Shown here: positions 33,237-40,636 of the stretch, in pieces | Numbering within the stretch: position 1 is the first letter of the stretch | Layout of the letters: every line of letters starts with the position of its first letter | Assembly: GCF_004118935.1 (NCBI RefSeq) | Contig: NZ_CP035375.1 | Location: 930,001-994,000, forward strand | Length of the DNA stretch: 64,000 bases | Reading direction: 5' to 3' | Source of the DNA: Salinibacterium sp. UTAS2018 | Lineage (GTDB): Bacteria; Actinomycetota; Actinomycetes; Actinomycetales; Microbacteriaceae | Made by a program: the position numbers and the translations under genes | The notes under the pieces: model-generated | What the model saw: only the letters and a program-made list of their open reading frames with translations | Database searches by the model: none | What the model was told of the DNA's origin: nothing

Positions 33237-33482
33237 ATGACCACCCTCGACTTTGCCGGCACTGCACAATCGATTCGCTCAGGAATCGTGACGGTGCAGT
33301 TGAATGACGATTTGTGGCGCATTACGCGGCCCGATGGAGAAGTGTTGGGCTACGTACACCGCTGGGTTTCCGCTGCTGGCGCTCGCTATCAAGCCAAGCG
33401 CATGCTTCAGCGGCAACGCCGTTTTTTGCCTCTCGGAGATTTCTGGACCATCGACGATGCTTTGGATATCTTCCGGTTTTGA
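33237..33482 (+). CDS. Small protein, 81 aa, behind a LexA-like box
   Basis: ATG at 33237 has a perfect GAAGGAG six bases upstream. Soluble, basic protein: residues 15-45 look like beta strands (VQLNDDLWRITRPDGEVLGY), followed by VHRWVSAAGARYQAKRMLQ and an ending DFWTIDDALDIFRF. Family unknown to me; it resembles the 70-aa protein at 31124. The upstream palindrome suggests DNA-damage induction. High Arg/Lys content would be compatible with nucleic-acid binding, but no helix-turn-helix is visible. Confidence 0.75.
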   Translation: MTTLDFAGTAQSIRSGIVTVQLNDDLWRITRPDGEVLGYVHRWVSAAGARYQAKRMLQRQRRFLPLGDFWTIDDALDIFRF

Positions 33483-33537
33483 TGTGTCGCGCCTGTCGCT
33501 CTGCTCCGGCGGCCCTTAGCGGGGTTACAGTTCCAAC

Positions 33538-34209
33538 ATGATTCTTGAGTGGTGGAACGATCTCGTCGACTGGTTCAGCTCCGATCAGGGGTGGACCTTC
33601 ATCACAAGCGCCCTCGTGCCCTTCCTCGCGATCGTCGTCGGGGGAATCATCGTGGGCATGATCGCGCGATCGTCGTTGCGCCGCTTGATCGGCCAGCAGG
33701 ACCGTCAAGCTAAAGTTGCTGCTGTAGCCGCGCTCATAGCATCCGGGCGTCGCGCCGCAGCATGGAGCACCCTCTCTGCCGGTGAAAAGGAACACGTCGA
33801 CCACCAGTCGAGCGAAGCAGAAGTGCGCGTGCGCCTTCTCCCCCTCAAAGGCGCCGATATTGCCGCCGATTGGGCTGCGCACAAGCTGGCCGCGATGAAA
33901 AAGAACTCGGTCAACTACAGCTTCCAAGCCGAACAAGACCTAGCCGAGCTGCAAGACGGGCTCATCGAGTGGCAGTCACGCCCGGGCCGCGCGAAGAAAC
34001 TGTTCGCTCAAGACCTCGCCAGCTGGAAGTACGAGACGAGCGAAGCGGAAGACGAACTCGTCGTCAAGCAACAAGAGTGGGCTTCTCGCCAGGCAGCAGA
34101 AAGTACAACCGCACCAGCGGCCTCGACTTCAGGAACAGCCGGTTCTGGCACGACGAGCGCTACCTCCGAAGCCACTCCAACGGTGGTCATTTCTCCGGAC
34201 CGCAACTAG
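33538..34209 (+). CDS. Single-pass membrane protein with cytosolic helical region
   Basis: A 223-aa protein. One transmembrane segment near the N terminus (about 20-45, TFITSALVPFLAIVVGGIIV). The rest is cytosolic, helical and charged, including AALIASGRRAAAWSTLSAGE and NYSFQAEQDLAELQDGLIEW, which may form coiled coils. The tail is Ala/Thr/Ser-rich and disordered. Typical of a conserved Microbacteriaceae protein of unknown function. Convergent with the lipoprotein gene at 34270. Confidence 0.7.
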   Translation: MILEWWNDLVDWFSSDQGWTFITSALVPFLAIVVGGIIVGMIARSSLRRLIGQQDRQAKVAAVAALIASGRRAAAWSTLSAGEKEHVDHQSSEAEVRVRLLPLKGADIAADWAAHKLAAMKKNSVNYSFQAEQDLAELQDGLIEWQSRPGRAKKLFAQDLASWKYETSEAEDELVVKQQEWASRQAAESTTAPAASTSGTAGSGTTSATSEATPTVVISPDRN

Positions 34210-34269
34210 CAACCGCAGCGAGCAGCGACAGCACTCACTCGCGGAGCTGCACGATTCGAGCGTCAGAGT

Positions 34270-34713
34270 TCAGGCGTCGGGGCCTTCGATAGCCACTATG
34301 CGCGCCGACCACGGACAAAAGCGTTCAGTGGTGATCCGCCCGTCTTCAACATCCTGCGGCGTACCGTCACACTCCGCAGTGGAGACGTTGGAGAATTCGA
34401 GCGTGGACGGGTCGATATGCCACGACCACGGAGCGTTCACGCGTGCGTCGCCCGGAACGATGTCGCCGCTCGGCACGGCTTCGAGGTTGTCGCCGGCCAG
34501 TAACCCTTGCGCGTGAGCCACGAGCTCTGGAGTTGCTAGTTCCACGGTGAATCGTTGGACCCCGCCGACCTCGAAAATGGCGACCGTCGGTTTCGGCCAG
34601 AACATACAGCCTGTGAGACTCAGCGTCAGCGCCACGACTGCACCGCCCACGGCCAGCCGCGTTCCTCGCCGAGCAGGCGCTTGTGCAGACGTCTCTGCCG
34701 CGCGAAAAACCAC
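34270..34713 (-). CDS. Lipoprotein with BP74-like domain
   Basis: A 147-aa exported protein. Signal peptide with lipobox LSLTGC puts the lipid anchor at about Cys36. The mature part reads AIFEVGGVQRFTVELATPELVAHAQGLL, then PWSWHIDPSTLEFSNVSTAECDG, then ERFCPWSARI. This order (a beta domain with a W-x-W-H-I-D-P core and a Cys near the end) resembles the BP74 N-terminal domain known from Dictyostelium and found in scattered bacteria. Function unknown; possibly a surface binding module. It is followed after 3 bases by the DUF1801 gene's stop, so the two may share a transcript. Confidence 0.65.
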   Translation of the reverse strand: MVFRAAETSAQAPARRGTRLAVGGAVVALTLSLTGCMFWPKPTVAIFEVGGVQRFTVELATPELVAHAQGLLAGDNLEAVPSGDIVPGDARVNAPWSWHIDPSTLEFSNVSTAECDGTPQDVEDGRITTERFCPWSARIVAIEGPDA

Positions 34714-34716
34714 GGC

Positions 34717-35157
34717 TCAGCTGCTCTCGGCTTGAGCGTCGTAATCGATGCGGGCTACCTCATAGCTGCGCGTCAGCAACTCTTCGAGGACCGCCAGATC
34801 GACATCCGCCAGTTTCTTGATATAGAGACAGCCCACGGCGAGTTCATGTGCACCCAGGTCTTCTAAGAGCTTGGGAAACTCCCGAAAATTGCCAGCCGTG
34901 TAGAACGAAATCTTCGCTTTGCGGGGAGAGAACCCGATCGTCGCGGTGTCGCCCTCGCGTCCGCTTGCGTAGCGATAGTGGCTGGAGCCGAACCCGATGA
35001 TCGACGGCCCCCACATGACAGCGGACTGGCCCGATGCCCGGGAAAATACTTCTACCAGGGTCTGGGCCTCGGTGCGGCGACGTTCAGTCGGCACATCAGC
35101 GATGAACTGCTCGACGCTCACTGATGAATCAGCAGTCGTCTTCGGCGTGGGTGTCAC
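34717..35157 (-). CDS. DUF1801 (YdhG-like) protein
   Basis: A 146-aa protein. GTG at 35157 with GAGGT upstream is chosen; the frame extends to 35211, but that part lies inside the tRNA-Arg gene. The domain contains SVEQFIADVPTERRRTEAQTL, SAVMWGPSIIGFGSSHYRYASG and TIGFSPRKAKISFYT, then CLYIKKLADVDLAVLEELL, a good match to the DUF1801 fold (small intracellular alpha/beta protein). Role unproven. Confidence 0.85.
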   Translation of the reverse strand: MTPTPKTTADSSVSVEQFIADVPTERRRTEAQTLVEVFSRASGQSAVMWGPSIIGFGSSHYRYASGREGDTATIGFSPRKAKISFYTAGNFREFPKLLEDLGAHELAVGCLYIKKLADVDLAVLEELLTRSYEVARIDYDAQAESS

Positions 35158-35180
35158 GTGACCGACCTCTTCGTTGCGGG

Positions 35181-35253
35181 TGCCCTCGGCAGGATTCGAA
35201 CCTGCGGCCAAGAGATTAGAAGGCTCCTGCTCTATCCCCTGAGCTACGAGGGC
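35181..35253 (-). tRNA. tRNA-Arg (anticodon TCT)
   Basis: Cloverleaf on the minus strand: acceptor GCCCTCG/CGAGGGC, D-arm GCTC-AGGGGATA-GAGC, anticodon loop CTTCTAA giving TCT, T-arm GCAGG-TTCGAAT-CCTGC, discriminator A. The CCA end is not encoded. The closing pair of the anticodon stem is a C-T mismatch with the usual assignment. It reads AGA codons, rare in this high-GC genome. Confidence 0.95.
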
Positions 35254-35287
35254 GGGGTATACACGTTAAACGATAGCGTGTCAGCAG

Positions 35288-35590
35288 CTAAACGGCTTTC
35301 GCAAGTGCCACGAGCATCTGATTGAGCGTCGGGGCGCCTTGCGCACGAAAAACTTCTTCTCCCGCCGGCGACACGATCACGATCGTGGGCGTGGATGTTA
35401 TTCCGGCCTGCTCGGCGCGATCAGCCTCGCGGGCGACATCCAGTTCGGCATAGGTAACCGCGGGCACGAGGCGCGCCACCTCATCGAGAGTGCGGCGCGC
35501 CGCGGCACACGGGTCACAAAAAGCAGACGAAAAGAACAGCACTGTCGGCTGTTCAGAAGGTGTGCTGTTAGAGGTCGTTTCGTTCGTCAA
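35288..35590 (-). CDS. Thioredoxin-like protein
   Basis: A 100-aa thioredoxin fold. Active site CDPC in FSSAFCDPCAAARRTL (Cys about 25 and 28), then YAELDVAREADRAEQAGITSTPTIVIVSPAGEEVF with the cis-Pro (TPT). No signal peptide, so cytosolic. The CDPC motif differs from the CGPC of housekeeping thioredoxin. It overlaps the preceding gene by 23 bases, so the two are probably co-translated. Confidence 0.88.
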   Translation of the reverse strand: MTNETTSNSTPSEQPTVLFFSSAFCDPCAAARRTLDEVARLVPAVTYAELDVAREADRAEQAGITSTPTIVIVSPAGEEVFRAQGAPTLNQMLVALAKAV

Positions 35591-35846
35591 GGTCTTCCAG
35601 AGGGTCGCTATCGGCCTGATCCCACGTGTAGGTCACATGAACTTTGTCGCCGACCTGCTTCGCTACTGGGGATTCGTAACGCAATTGCGTCTCCGAACCG
35701 ACAGCGTCTGCAGCGATCAGGGTCACATAATCATCCCATCCTGCTTCGGTGGCAATGCGCGTGTCGTTCTGGCCGTTGTACGGGCCGCCGACAAAAAACA
35801 CGATGTACTCGTCGCCGTGCGCGAGTGTGGGGGTTGTTTCGCTCAT
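35568..35846 (-). CDS. Hypothetical protein, 92 aa
   Basis: Small acidic soluble protein: YIVFFVGGPYNGQNDTRIA in the first half and VHVTYTWDQADSDPLEDLDE at the end. The GGPYNGQ stretch is seen in other small actinobacterial proteins of unknown function. Its 3' end overlaps the thioredoxin-like gene by 23 bases. It is divergent from orn, with about 65 bases between the starts. Confidence 0.65.
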   Translation of the reverse strand: MSETTPTLAHGDEYIVFFVGGPYNGQNDTRIATEAGWDDYVTLIAADAVGSETQLRYESPVAKQVGDKVHVTYTWDQADSDPLEDLDERNDL

Positions 35847-35912
35847 ACCTCAGGTTTAGCAGATCAGAGTGGGCGAACGCTGGTGACTTTTCAGCGGCGG
35901 TAGAATCAATTC

Positions 35913-36533
35913 ATGGCATCACACGCTGATTATCTGGTTTGGATCGACTGCGAGATGACGGGGTTGGATGTCGATATCGACGAACTCGTCGAAGTTGCGG
36001 TGGTGATCACCGACTACGACCTCGTTCCCGTTGACGACGGCATGACCATTGTCATCAAGCCCAGCGAGGCTGCACTCGCCAATATGGGTGAGTTTGTGAC
36101 CGCCATGCACACGTCAAGCGGCCTCATCGACGAAATGCCGCTCGGCGTTTCTCTTGCCGAAGCCGAGGCCGCGGTACGCGACTACATTCAGCAGTACGTG
36201 CCGAACCCGCGCACCGCTCCGATGGCTGGCAACACTATCGGCACCGACCGCACGTTCCTGGCTAAATACATGCCGAGCGTTGATACTCACCTGCATTACC
36301 GCAGCGTCGATGTGTCGTCGATCAAAGAACTGTCGAAGCGCTGGTTTCCTCGCGTGTACTTCAACGCCCCCGACAAGAACGGTGGGCACCGCGCGTTGGC
36401 CGACATTCTGGAATCGATCCGCGAGCTCGATTACTACCGAAAAGCCGTGTTCGTAGGCGAGCCAGGACCCACGACAGAGCAGGTTCAGGCAATTTCTGCT
36501 GACGTAGTGAACGGATTCGCCTCGCGGCTGTAA
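35913..36533 (+). CDS. orn: Oligoribonuclease
   Basis: A 206-aa DEDDh 3'-5' exoribonuclease that clears 2-5-mer RNAs (including pGpG from c-di-GMP). ExoI motif VWIDCEMTGLDVDIDELVE (Asp, Glu), ExoII GNTIGTDRTFLAKYMP (Asp), ExoIII NGGHRALADILESI (His and Asp). Full length and typical for actinobacteria. Followed after 46 bases by tRNA-His. Confidence 0.95.
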   Translation: MASHADYLVWIDCEMTGLDVDIDELVEVAVVITDYDLVPVDDGMTIVIKPSEAALANMGEFVTAMHTSSGLIDEMPLGVSLAEAEAAVRDYIQQYVPNPRTAPMAGNTIGTDRTFLAKYMPSVDTHLHYRSVDVSSIKELSKRWFPRVYFNAPDKNGGHRALADILESIRELDYYRKAVFVGEPGPTTEQVQAISADVVNGFASRL

Positions 36534-36579
36534 TACACTTATAGAGTTGCTTGTCGCCGCAGGGCGAAAAACAACCTTG

Positions 36580-36655
36580 GTGGGCGTAGCTCAGTTGGTA
36601 GAGCGCTGGCTTGTGGAGCCGGATGTCGCGGGTTCGAGCCCCGTCGTTCACCCCA
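36580..36655 (+). tRNA. tRNA-His (anticodon GTG)
   Basis: Acceptor GTGGGCG/CGTTCAC (two G-T pairs), D-arm GCTC-AGTTGGTA-GAGC, anticodon loop with GTG inside CTTGTGGA, T-arm CGGGG-type stem around TTCGAGC, and CCA encoded at 36653-36655. A G at 36579 can serve as the extra G-1 opposite C73, the identity element of tRNA-His. Confidence 0.95.
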
Positions 36656-36660
36656 AGATA

Positions 36661-36715
36661 ATGAGGCCCAAACCCTCGAAACGAGCATTACGTCTCGCGA
36701 GGGTTTGGGCCTCAT
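36661..36715 (+). terminator. Terminator after tRNA-His
   Basis: Perfect 18-bp inverted repeat (left arm ATGAGGCCCAAACCCTCG at 36661-36678, right arm 36698-36715) around a 19-base loop, six bases past the tRNA, followed by a T-rich stretch. It can also end the convergent CotH-gene transcript. Confidence 0.92.
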
Positions 36716-36771
36716 TCTTGTTTCCCGCTAATCCCTTGCTGAAAACAGAGGCGTCGTCTGCCGGGACCTGA

Positions 36772-38250
36772 TCAGCGCCCGCCCGGCCGTGTGCCGCCTT
36801 GAGCGCCGCGCCCGTCTGTTGTGCTCGCTTTCACTTCTCCGGAGGCGTACTCGAGAAGGGCCGCACTCTCAGACTCAATGACCGCGCTATCGACAAGATC
36901 TGCCGCGTCATCCGCGAGGGTGTCGGAAAGCGATTCGACAATGCTCTCGAACTGCCCGCTCCCGAAGAGTTCCTCTTGCAGCTCACTTAGGGCGTTCTCG
37001 TACAGTGCGGCAAACTCTGAGGACTCTAAGAAGCGCGTGGTGAGGATGTTATTGCCCTGCTGAGCGTTTCCACCCGCTTGCGCGCCATCATTGCCGTCAG
37101 CAGGAAGGCCACCAGCCGGAGGACCGCCGGGCAGCTCACCCTCGGGTAGCTCTCCTTCCGGAAGCGCGCCCTCGGGTAGCGCACCTTCACCAGCGTCGCC
37201 GCCCGGTGCTGCACCACCCGGTGCTTGGCCGCGAGCGGCCTCGCCACCGGGGGCCCCTCCGCCGGCTTCGTTCACCACACCGAACGCGAGATTGTGGTCC
37301 CACGCGACGACAGTCATCAGCCCGGAATTGGGGTCGTAGTACAGGTAGGAGTTGTTGCCTGGCCCATCGATGTCGTCAAAGTTGTTGATGAGATCTTCGA
37401 TCGCGAGATACCGCGCGAAGGCTTCCACGTCGAGCACAGCGGGAAGCTGGCTAACGAATTCTTCGTCAGTGGTGTTGTTCACGACATCAAGAAAGTCGAC
37501 CAGCGGCTCGTAGTTGTCTTCGCCGACTTCGCGATCAAACACCTCGGTGTAGAGGTCAGGGTCGTCGCCCAGCCAGGAATAGTCACCCTCGCTCTCGGCC
37601 TTCCAGAGGATGCCGTCATCCGAGGGCAGCAAACCGGCGTCGTAGTTTCGCTCGAGCCACGATTCGTTGGGAACCGCGACGATCAGACGCAGAGCGTCTT
37701 CACTGCCGTTCACCGAGAACGCGGATTCAACTGACTCTTCGGTCGCTATCCCTGCCGCGCTCAGCAACTCGAGCGCCACAGCCTCATTGAGCGAAGTTTC
37801 GGTGTTGTTAGTCCGCACCACAAGATCAGTAACCCCGTCGATGCTTTGCGTCTCGACGTACTTATCGAGACGGATTCTCCAGGGCAGTTCTTCAATGGGA
37901 GTGTCCGCCGTGACACCACTCAGGCTCGAGTTTCCCTTGAGCTTGATGCCGACCTGCTCGTATGTCGTGCCGTCGATGACCACCGTGGCTTCCACCCACT
38001 CTTTGTCGCCAGAATCAAGGTAGGTCTGCAGCATTGCGTCGACCGCGGCGCTATCCACATCAATTTCGATGGAGTGCACAACCGCGGCGTCGAAGAATGA
38101 GCCCGAATCGCTCGTGAGACTCACGTTCACAAAATCGGTGGTGCCAGTGCCGCCGCTGACGGCCTCGCTGGCGCCCACGGAGCAGCTCGCGAGTGTCAGG
38201 GTGAGGACGACGGTAGCGCTGACTGCGCCCCAGAACTTTTTTCTTTGCAT
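36772..38250 (-). CDS. CotH-like protein kinase, exported lipoprotein
   Basis: A 492-aa product. ATG at 38250 gives a signal peptide with lipobox TLASC (Cys about 20). The CotH domain follows: IKLKGNSSLSGV, LPWRIRLDKYVETQSIDGVTDL, NTETSLNEAVALELLSAAGI, LWKAESEGDYSWLGDDPDLY. The active-site block is YLAIEDLINNFDDIDGPGNN, then SYLYYDPNSGLMTVVAWDHN, where Asn and Asp residues bind Mg-ATP in CotH kinases. About 80 residues rich in Gly/Pro/Glu/Ala (repeats of PEGELPEGELPGG) are inserted directly after the catalytic Asp. In spores CotH phosphorylates coat protein; in non-sporing actinobacteria the surface target is unknown. Confidence 0.85.
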   Translation of the reverse strand: MQRKKFWGAVSATVVLTLTLASCSVGASEAVSGGTGTTDFVNVSLTSDSGSFFDAAVVHSIEIDVDSAAVDAMLQTYLDSGDKEWVEATVVIDGTTYEQVGIKLKGNSSLSGVTADTPIEELPWRIRLDKYVETQSIDGVTDLVVRTNNTETSLNEAVALELLSAAGIATEESVESAFSVNGSEDALRLIVAVPNESWLERNYDAGLLPSDDGILWKAESEGDYSWLGDDPDLYTEVFDREVGEDNYEPLVDFLDVVNNTTDEEFVSQLPAVLDVEAFARYLAIEDLINNFDDIDGPGNNSYLYYDPNSGLMTVVAWDHNLAFGVVNEAGGGAPGGEAARGQAPGGAAPGGDAGEGALPEGALPEGELPEGELPGGPPAGGLPADGNDGAQAGGNAQQGNNILTTRFLESSEFAALYENALSELQEELFGSGQFESIVESLSDTLADDAADLVDSAVIESESAALLEYASGEVKASTTDGRGAQGGTRPGGR

Positions 38251-38358
38251 GACGGCGACGCTAAAGGCACTTTCTATTGGTTTGCTAAGACGCAAGCGGG
38301 AGTTTGATCGGAGAAGTGTGGGAGCACGAGGATGCGTGCCGCCTGACAGGATGGACTC

Positions 38359-38709
38359 ATGGAGAATCTCGACGAGCAACAGTTCGAAGCGCTCGTGGTT
38401 GAGGGGCTCGACGCGCTGTCCGACGACATCGTCGATGGCCTCGACAATGTTGTCTTCGTGACTGAAGATCGGCCTGAAGACGGCTCGCTCTCAGTGCTTG
38501 GCCTCTACGACGGCGTCGCTCTGACCGAACGGGGACAGTACGGCTTTGGTGAGCTGCCCGATCGCATCATTCTCTTTCGTGAACCGCTTCTGGCTGTCAG
38601 CGAGTCCCTCGACGAGCTGAAAGAACAGATTCACATCACTCTCGTTCATGAAATCGCGCACTATTACGGCATCGACGATGAGCAATTGCATGAACTCGGG
38701 TGGGCGTAG
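38359..38709 (+). CDS. Small zincin-like metallopeptidase (DUF1025 type)
   Basis: A 116-aa minimal metallopeptidase. The motif HEIAHYYGIDDEQLHELGW near the C terminus is HExxHxxG-type with a further His/Glu as third ligand, as in the family of short bacterial zincins. The N terminus (DEQQFEALVVEGLDALSDDI) is helical. Neither signal nor membrane segment is present, so it is cytosolic. Substrates of this family are unknown. The start lies 109 bases from the divergent CotH gene. Confidence 0.85.
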   Translation: MENLDEQQFEALVVEGLDALSDDIVDGLDNVVFVTEDRPEDGSLSVLGLYDGVALTERGQYGFGELPDRIILFREPLLAVSESLDELKEQIHITLVHEIAHYYGIDDEQLHELGWA

Positions 38710-38779
38710 CTGTCGTTGGGCGGTCTAACGGTCACAACCGCGTAGGATTTCGTGAGTGTCACGAACCTCAGGAGGATTG

Positions 38780-39370
38780 ATGATGTCGAGCAAGCGCGCG
38801 AGTGCGCTAGTGATAGCCCCTGCGATCATGCTGGTGCTATCCGGCTGCGCCCTGATCGAGCCTGCGGATACCAGCGAGCCGCCGACGGCGATGGAGGTGT
38901 GCGCGATGGGTCATACGTGGACTCTCGACACGGCCGACGCGTCAGAAAAGCTCCTCGCTGAACTCGACTCCGAAGATGTGCCGGCTAGCGCTGTCGAGCC
39001 GACTGGCGGTCAAACGCTGACCTGGACGAGCAACGGCGGAATCACGATCGACTCTGATCTCGTGTTCACGATCACCGCTGAGCCTAAAAAAGACCAAGTC
39101 ATGACCATTACGCAGTCGTATACCGGCACGGTAACGGGCCAAGCCCTCATCAATGTTGATGTCGCCATCCCCCACAACTGGGATGTCTCCGAGTACACCG
39201 TAGAAACTGCCGCGACGCTCGACGACGAACCGGTAGAGGAACTGGAGTACACCATTCCTCGTAGCGATTTTGACGACGTCGTCGGGCTCATCCTCACGTG
39301 CGAGGCCGACGCGATGACGATCAACCCCCGCGGAACCGATCTCACGCAGTTGTGGACGAAGGCGAGCTAG
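38780..39370 (+). CDS. Exported lipoprotein, unknown function
   Basis: About 196 aa. AGGAGG at 38770-38775 precedes two adjacent ATGs (38780 and 38783); an earlier in-frame start at 38756 is not needed. Lipobox MLVLSGC marks the anchored Cys at about 23. The mature protein is beta-rich and Thr/Asp-rich: TLTWTSNGGITIDSDLVFTI, MTITQSYTGTVTGQALINV, HNWDVSEYTVETA. No enzymatic motif; I do not know the family. The stop overlaps the stop of the convergent kinase gene. Confidence 0.75.
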   Translation: MMSSKRASALVIAPAIMLVLSGCALIEPADTSEPPTAMEVCAMGHTWTLDTADASEKLLAELDSEDVPASAVEPTGGQTLTWTSNGGITIDSDLVFTITAEPKKDQVMTITQSYTGTVTGQALINVDVAIPHNWDVSEYTVETAATLDDEPVEELEYTIPRSDFDDVVGLILTCEADAMTINPRGTDLTQLWTKAS

Positions 39371-39891
39371 CCACGCTCAAACCAGCGTGAGATATCGACG
39401 CCGTCGACAATCTCAGCCGCAAGTTCTCGCGGTTGCTCGCGCGCCATAAAGCTCTGCTCGTGCCGAGCCCAGCGCTCCCAGTGCGGGGCGTAGGTGTCGC
39501 CATCGCGATCGAGGGCGCGCTTCTTTCGCGCTACATCATCGAGATCGACCCAGATGCTGTGATCGACGAGTGGCTTCGAGGCCCGGCTCAGCGAGCCGAT
39601 GCCTTCAATAACGATGGGGCGATCACCGTCGAGTTCGTGCCACGCGCCCGCCGAATCGGTGGCCCAGTTCCATTCTTGCCACCGCAATTGCGTGAGAATG
39701 CACGGAATAATGCTGCTCGTGGCATCCAGCCCATCCCAGCCCGGGTACAAGTCATCGAGCTTGACGAGTTGAACCTCGGGCCACGCGGCCGCCATCGCTC
39801 GGCCCAGCTCGGTTTTACCCGAACCAGACCGACCATCGATGAGACAGCGCCAGCGTGGCGATGGCAGCGGTCGCGTGACGTCAGCCGACAA
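39367..39891 (-). CDS. P-loop ATPase/uridine-kinase-like protein
   Basis: About 174 aa. Walker A GRSGSGKTEL follows a short strand (WRCLIDG). KLDDLYPGWDGLD resembles the Asp-rich substrate region of uridine kinases, then IVIEGIGSLSRASKP (Walker B-like) and WVDLDDVARKKRALDRDG. Its substrate is unknown. TTG at 39891 is chosen because it lies inside the end of ecfT (overlap 11 bases); the frame is open to 40026. It is last in the thiamine-transporter operon, so a role as a vitamin-precursor kinase is conceivable but unproven. Confidence 0.7.
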   Translation of the reverse strand: MSADVTRPLPSPRWRCLIDGRSGSGKTELGRAMAAAWPEVQLVKLDDLYPGWDGLDATSSIIPCILTQLRWQEWNWATDSAGAWHELDGDRPIVIEGIGSLSRASKPLVDHSIWVDLDDVARKKRALDRDGDTYAPHWERWARHEQSFMAREQPRELAAEIVDGVDISRWFERG

Positions 39892-40636
39892 TGAGGTTCC
39901 AACTTCCCGTAAGCACGGCCACCACGGTAGCGGTAACGCCCACGAGAAGCCCGACGAGCAGAGTGAGCCACTCTGCTGCGCCCCAGCGTGATTCTCGCGC
40001 CCAGGTGCGCTGCTGAGAGCCGCCAAAGCCTCGCGCTTCCATCGCGATGGATAACTTGCTTCCGCGCCGAATCGACAGCACCAGCAGCGCGAAGGCCTGA
40101 CCCGCGAGTCGACGGAGCCTTCCGCGATCAGCGACGCCGCGAGCGCGTCGAGCCAGCTCTAGCGAGCGCCAGTCCTCGAGAAAGAGGCCGACCATCCGCA
40201 CCGCAGCAAGCGCGCCGAGTACGAAACGATCGGGAAAATGTAGCCGCTGGGCAAGCCCGTCGGCGAAGTCCGTGGGATCAATCGAGATGAAGAGCACCAC
40301 CGCGGGCAAACCGATCGCGAGCACCCGCAGAAACGTGGCGAGAGCCAGCTCGATCGAGCCGTCGCTGATGCTGATCAGCAAGAATTCGAAGTACACCTCG
40401 CCGTCGTAGCGCCCATAGAGCAAGATCGTGAGCGCGGTAAGCGGCGCCGCGATCCAGACCGGCAGGGTGCGCAGCCAGAAACGCTTCGGCTCGATGCCCA
40501 AGAACGCGATAATCGCAAGCTCGAGCACGAGAGCCGTCGCCGCGGAAACCCAGTCGATCGTGAGGATGAGGAAGAGGCTCACAATGATCCCCGCTCCAAG
40601 CTTGGCCACGGGGTTCACGGGCGCGATGGGGATCAT
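39881..40636 (-). CDS. ecfT: ECF transporter transmembrane component T
   Basis: A 251-aa membrane protein with about six helices. Coupling motifs are visible as ELARRARGVADRGRLRRLAG and SKLSIAMEARGFGG, corresponding to the Ala-Arg-Gly motifs in the two coupling helices of EcfT. The N terminus (NPVAKLGAGIIVSLFLILT) is typical. It links the two ATPase domains to the substrate-binding S component. Starts 4 bases inside the ATPase gene. Confidence 0.88.
   Translation of the reverse strand: MIPIAPVNPVAKLGAGIIVSLFLILTIDWVSAATALVLELAIIAFLGIEPKRFWLRTLPVWIAAPLTALTILLYGRYDGEVYFEFLLISISDGSIELALATFLRVLAIGLPAVVLFISIDPTDFADGLAQRLHFPDRFVLGALAAVRMVGLFLEDWRSLELARRARGVADRGRLRRLAGQAFALLVLSIRRGSKLSIAMEARGFGGSQQRTWARESRWGAAEWLTLLVGLLVGVTATVVAVLTGSWNLIVG

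Noticed and set aside
35158..35211. Longer N terminus for the DUF1801 protein
   Set aside because: These codons lie inside the tRNA-Arg gene; GTG at 35157 has a ribosome site and gives a normal-length protein.
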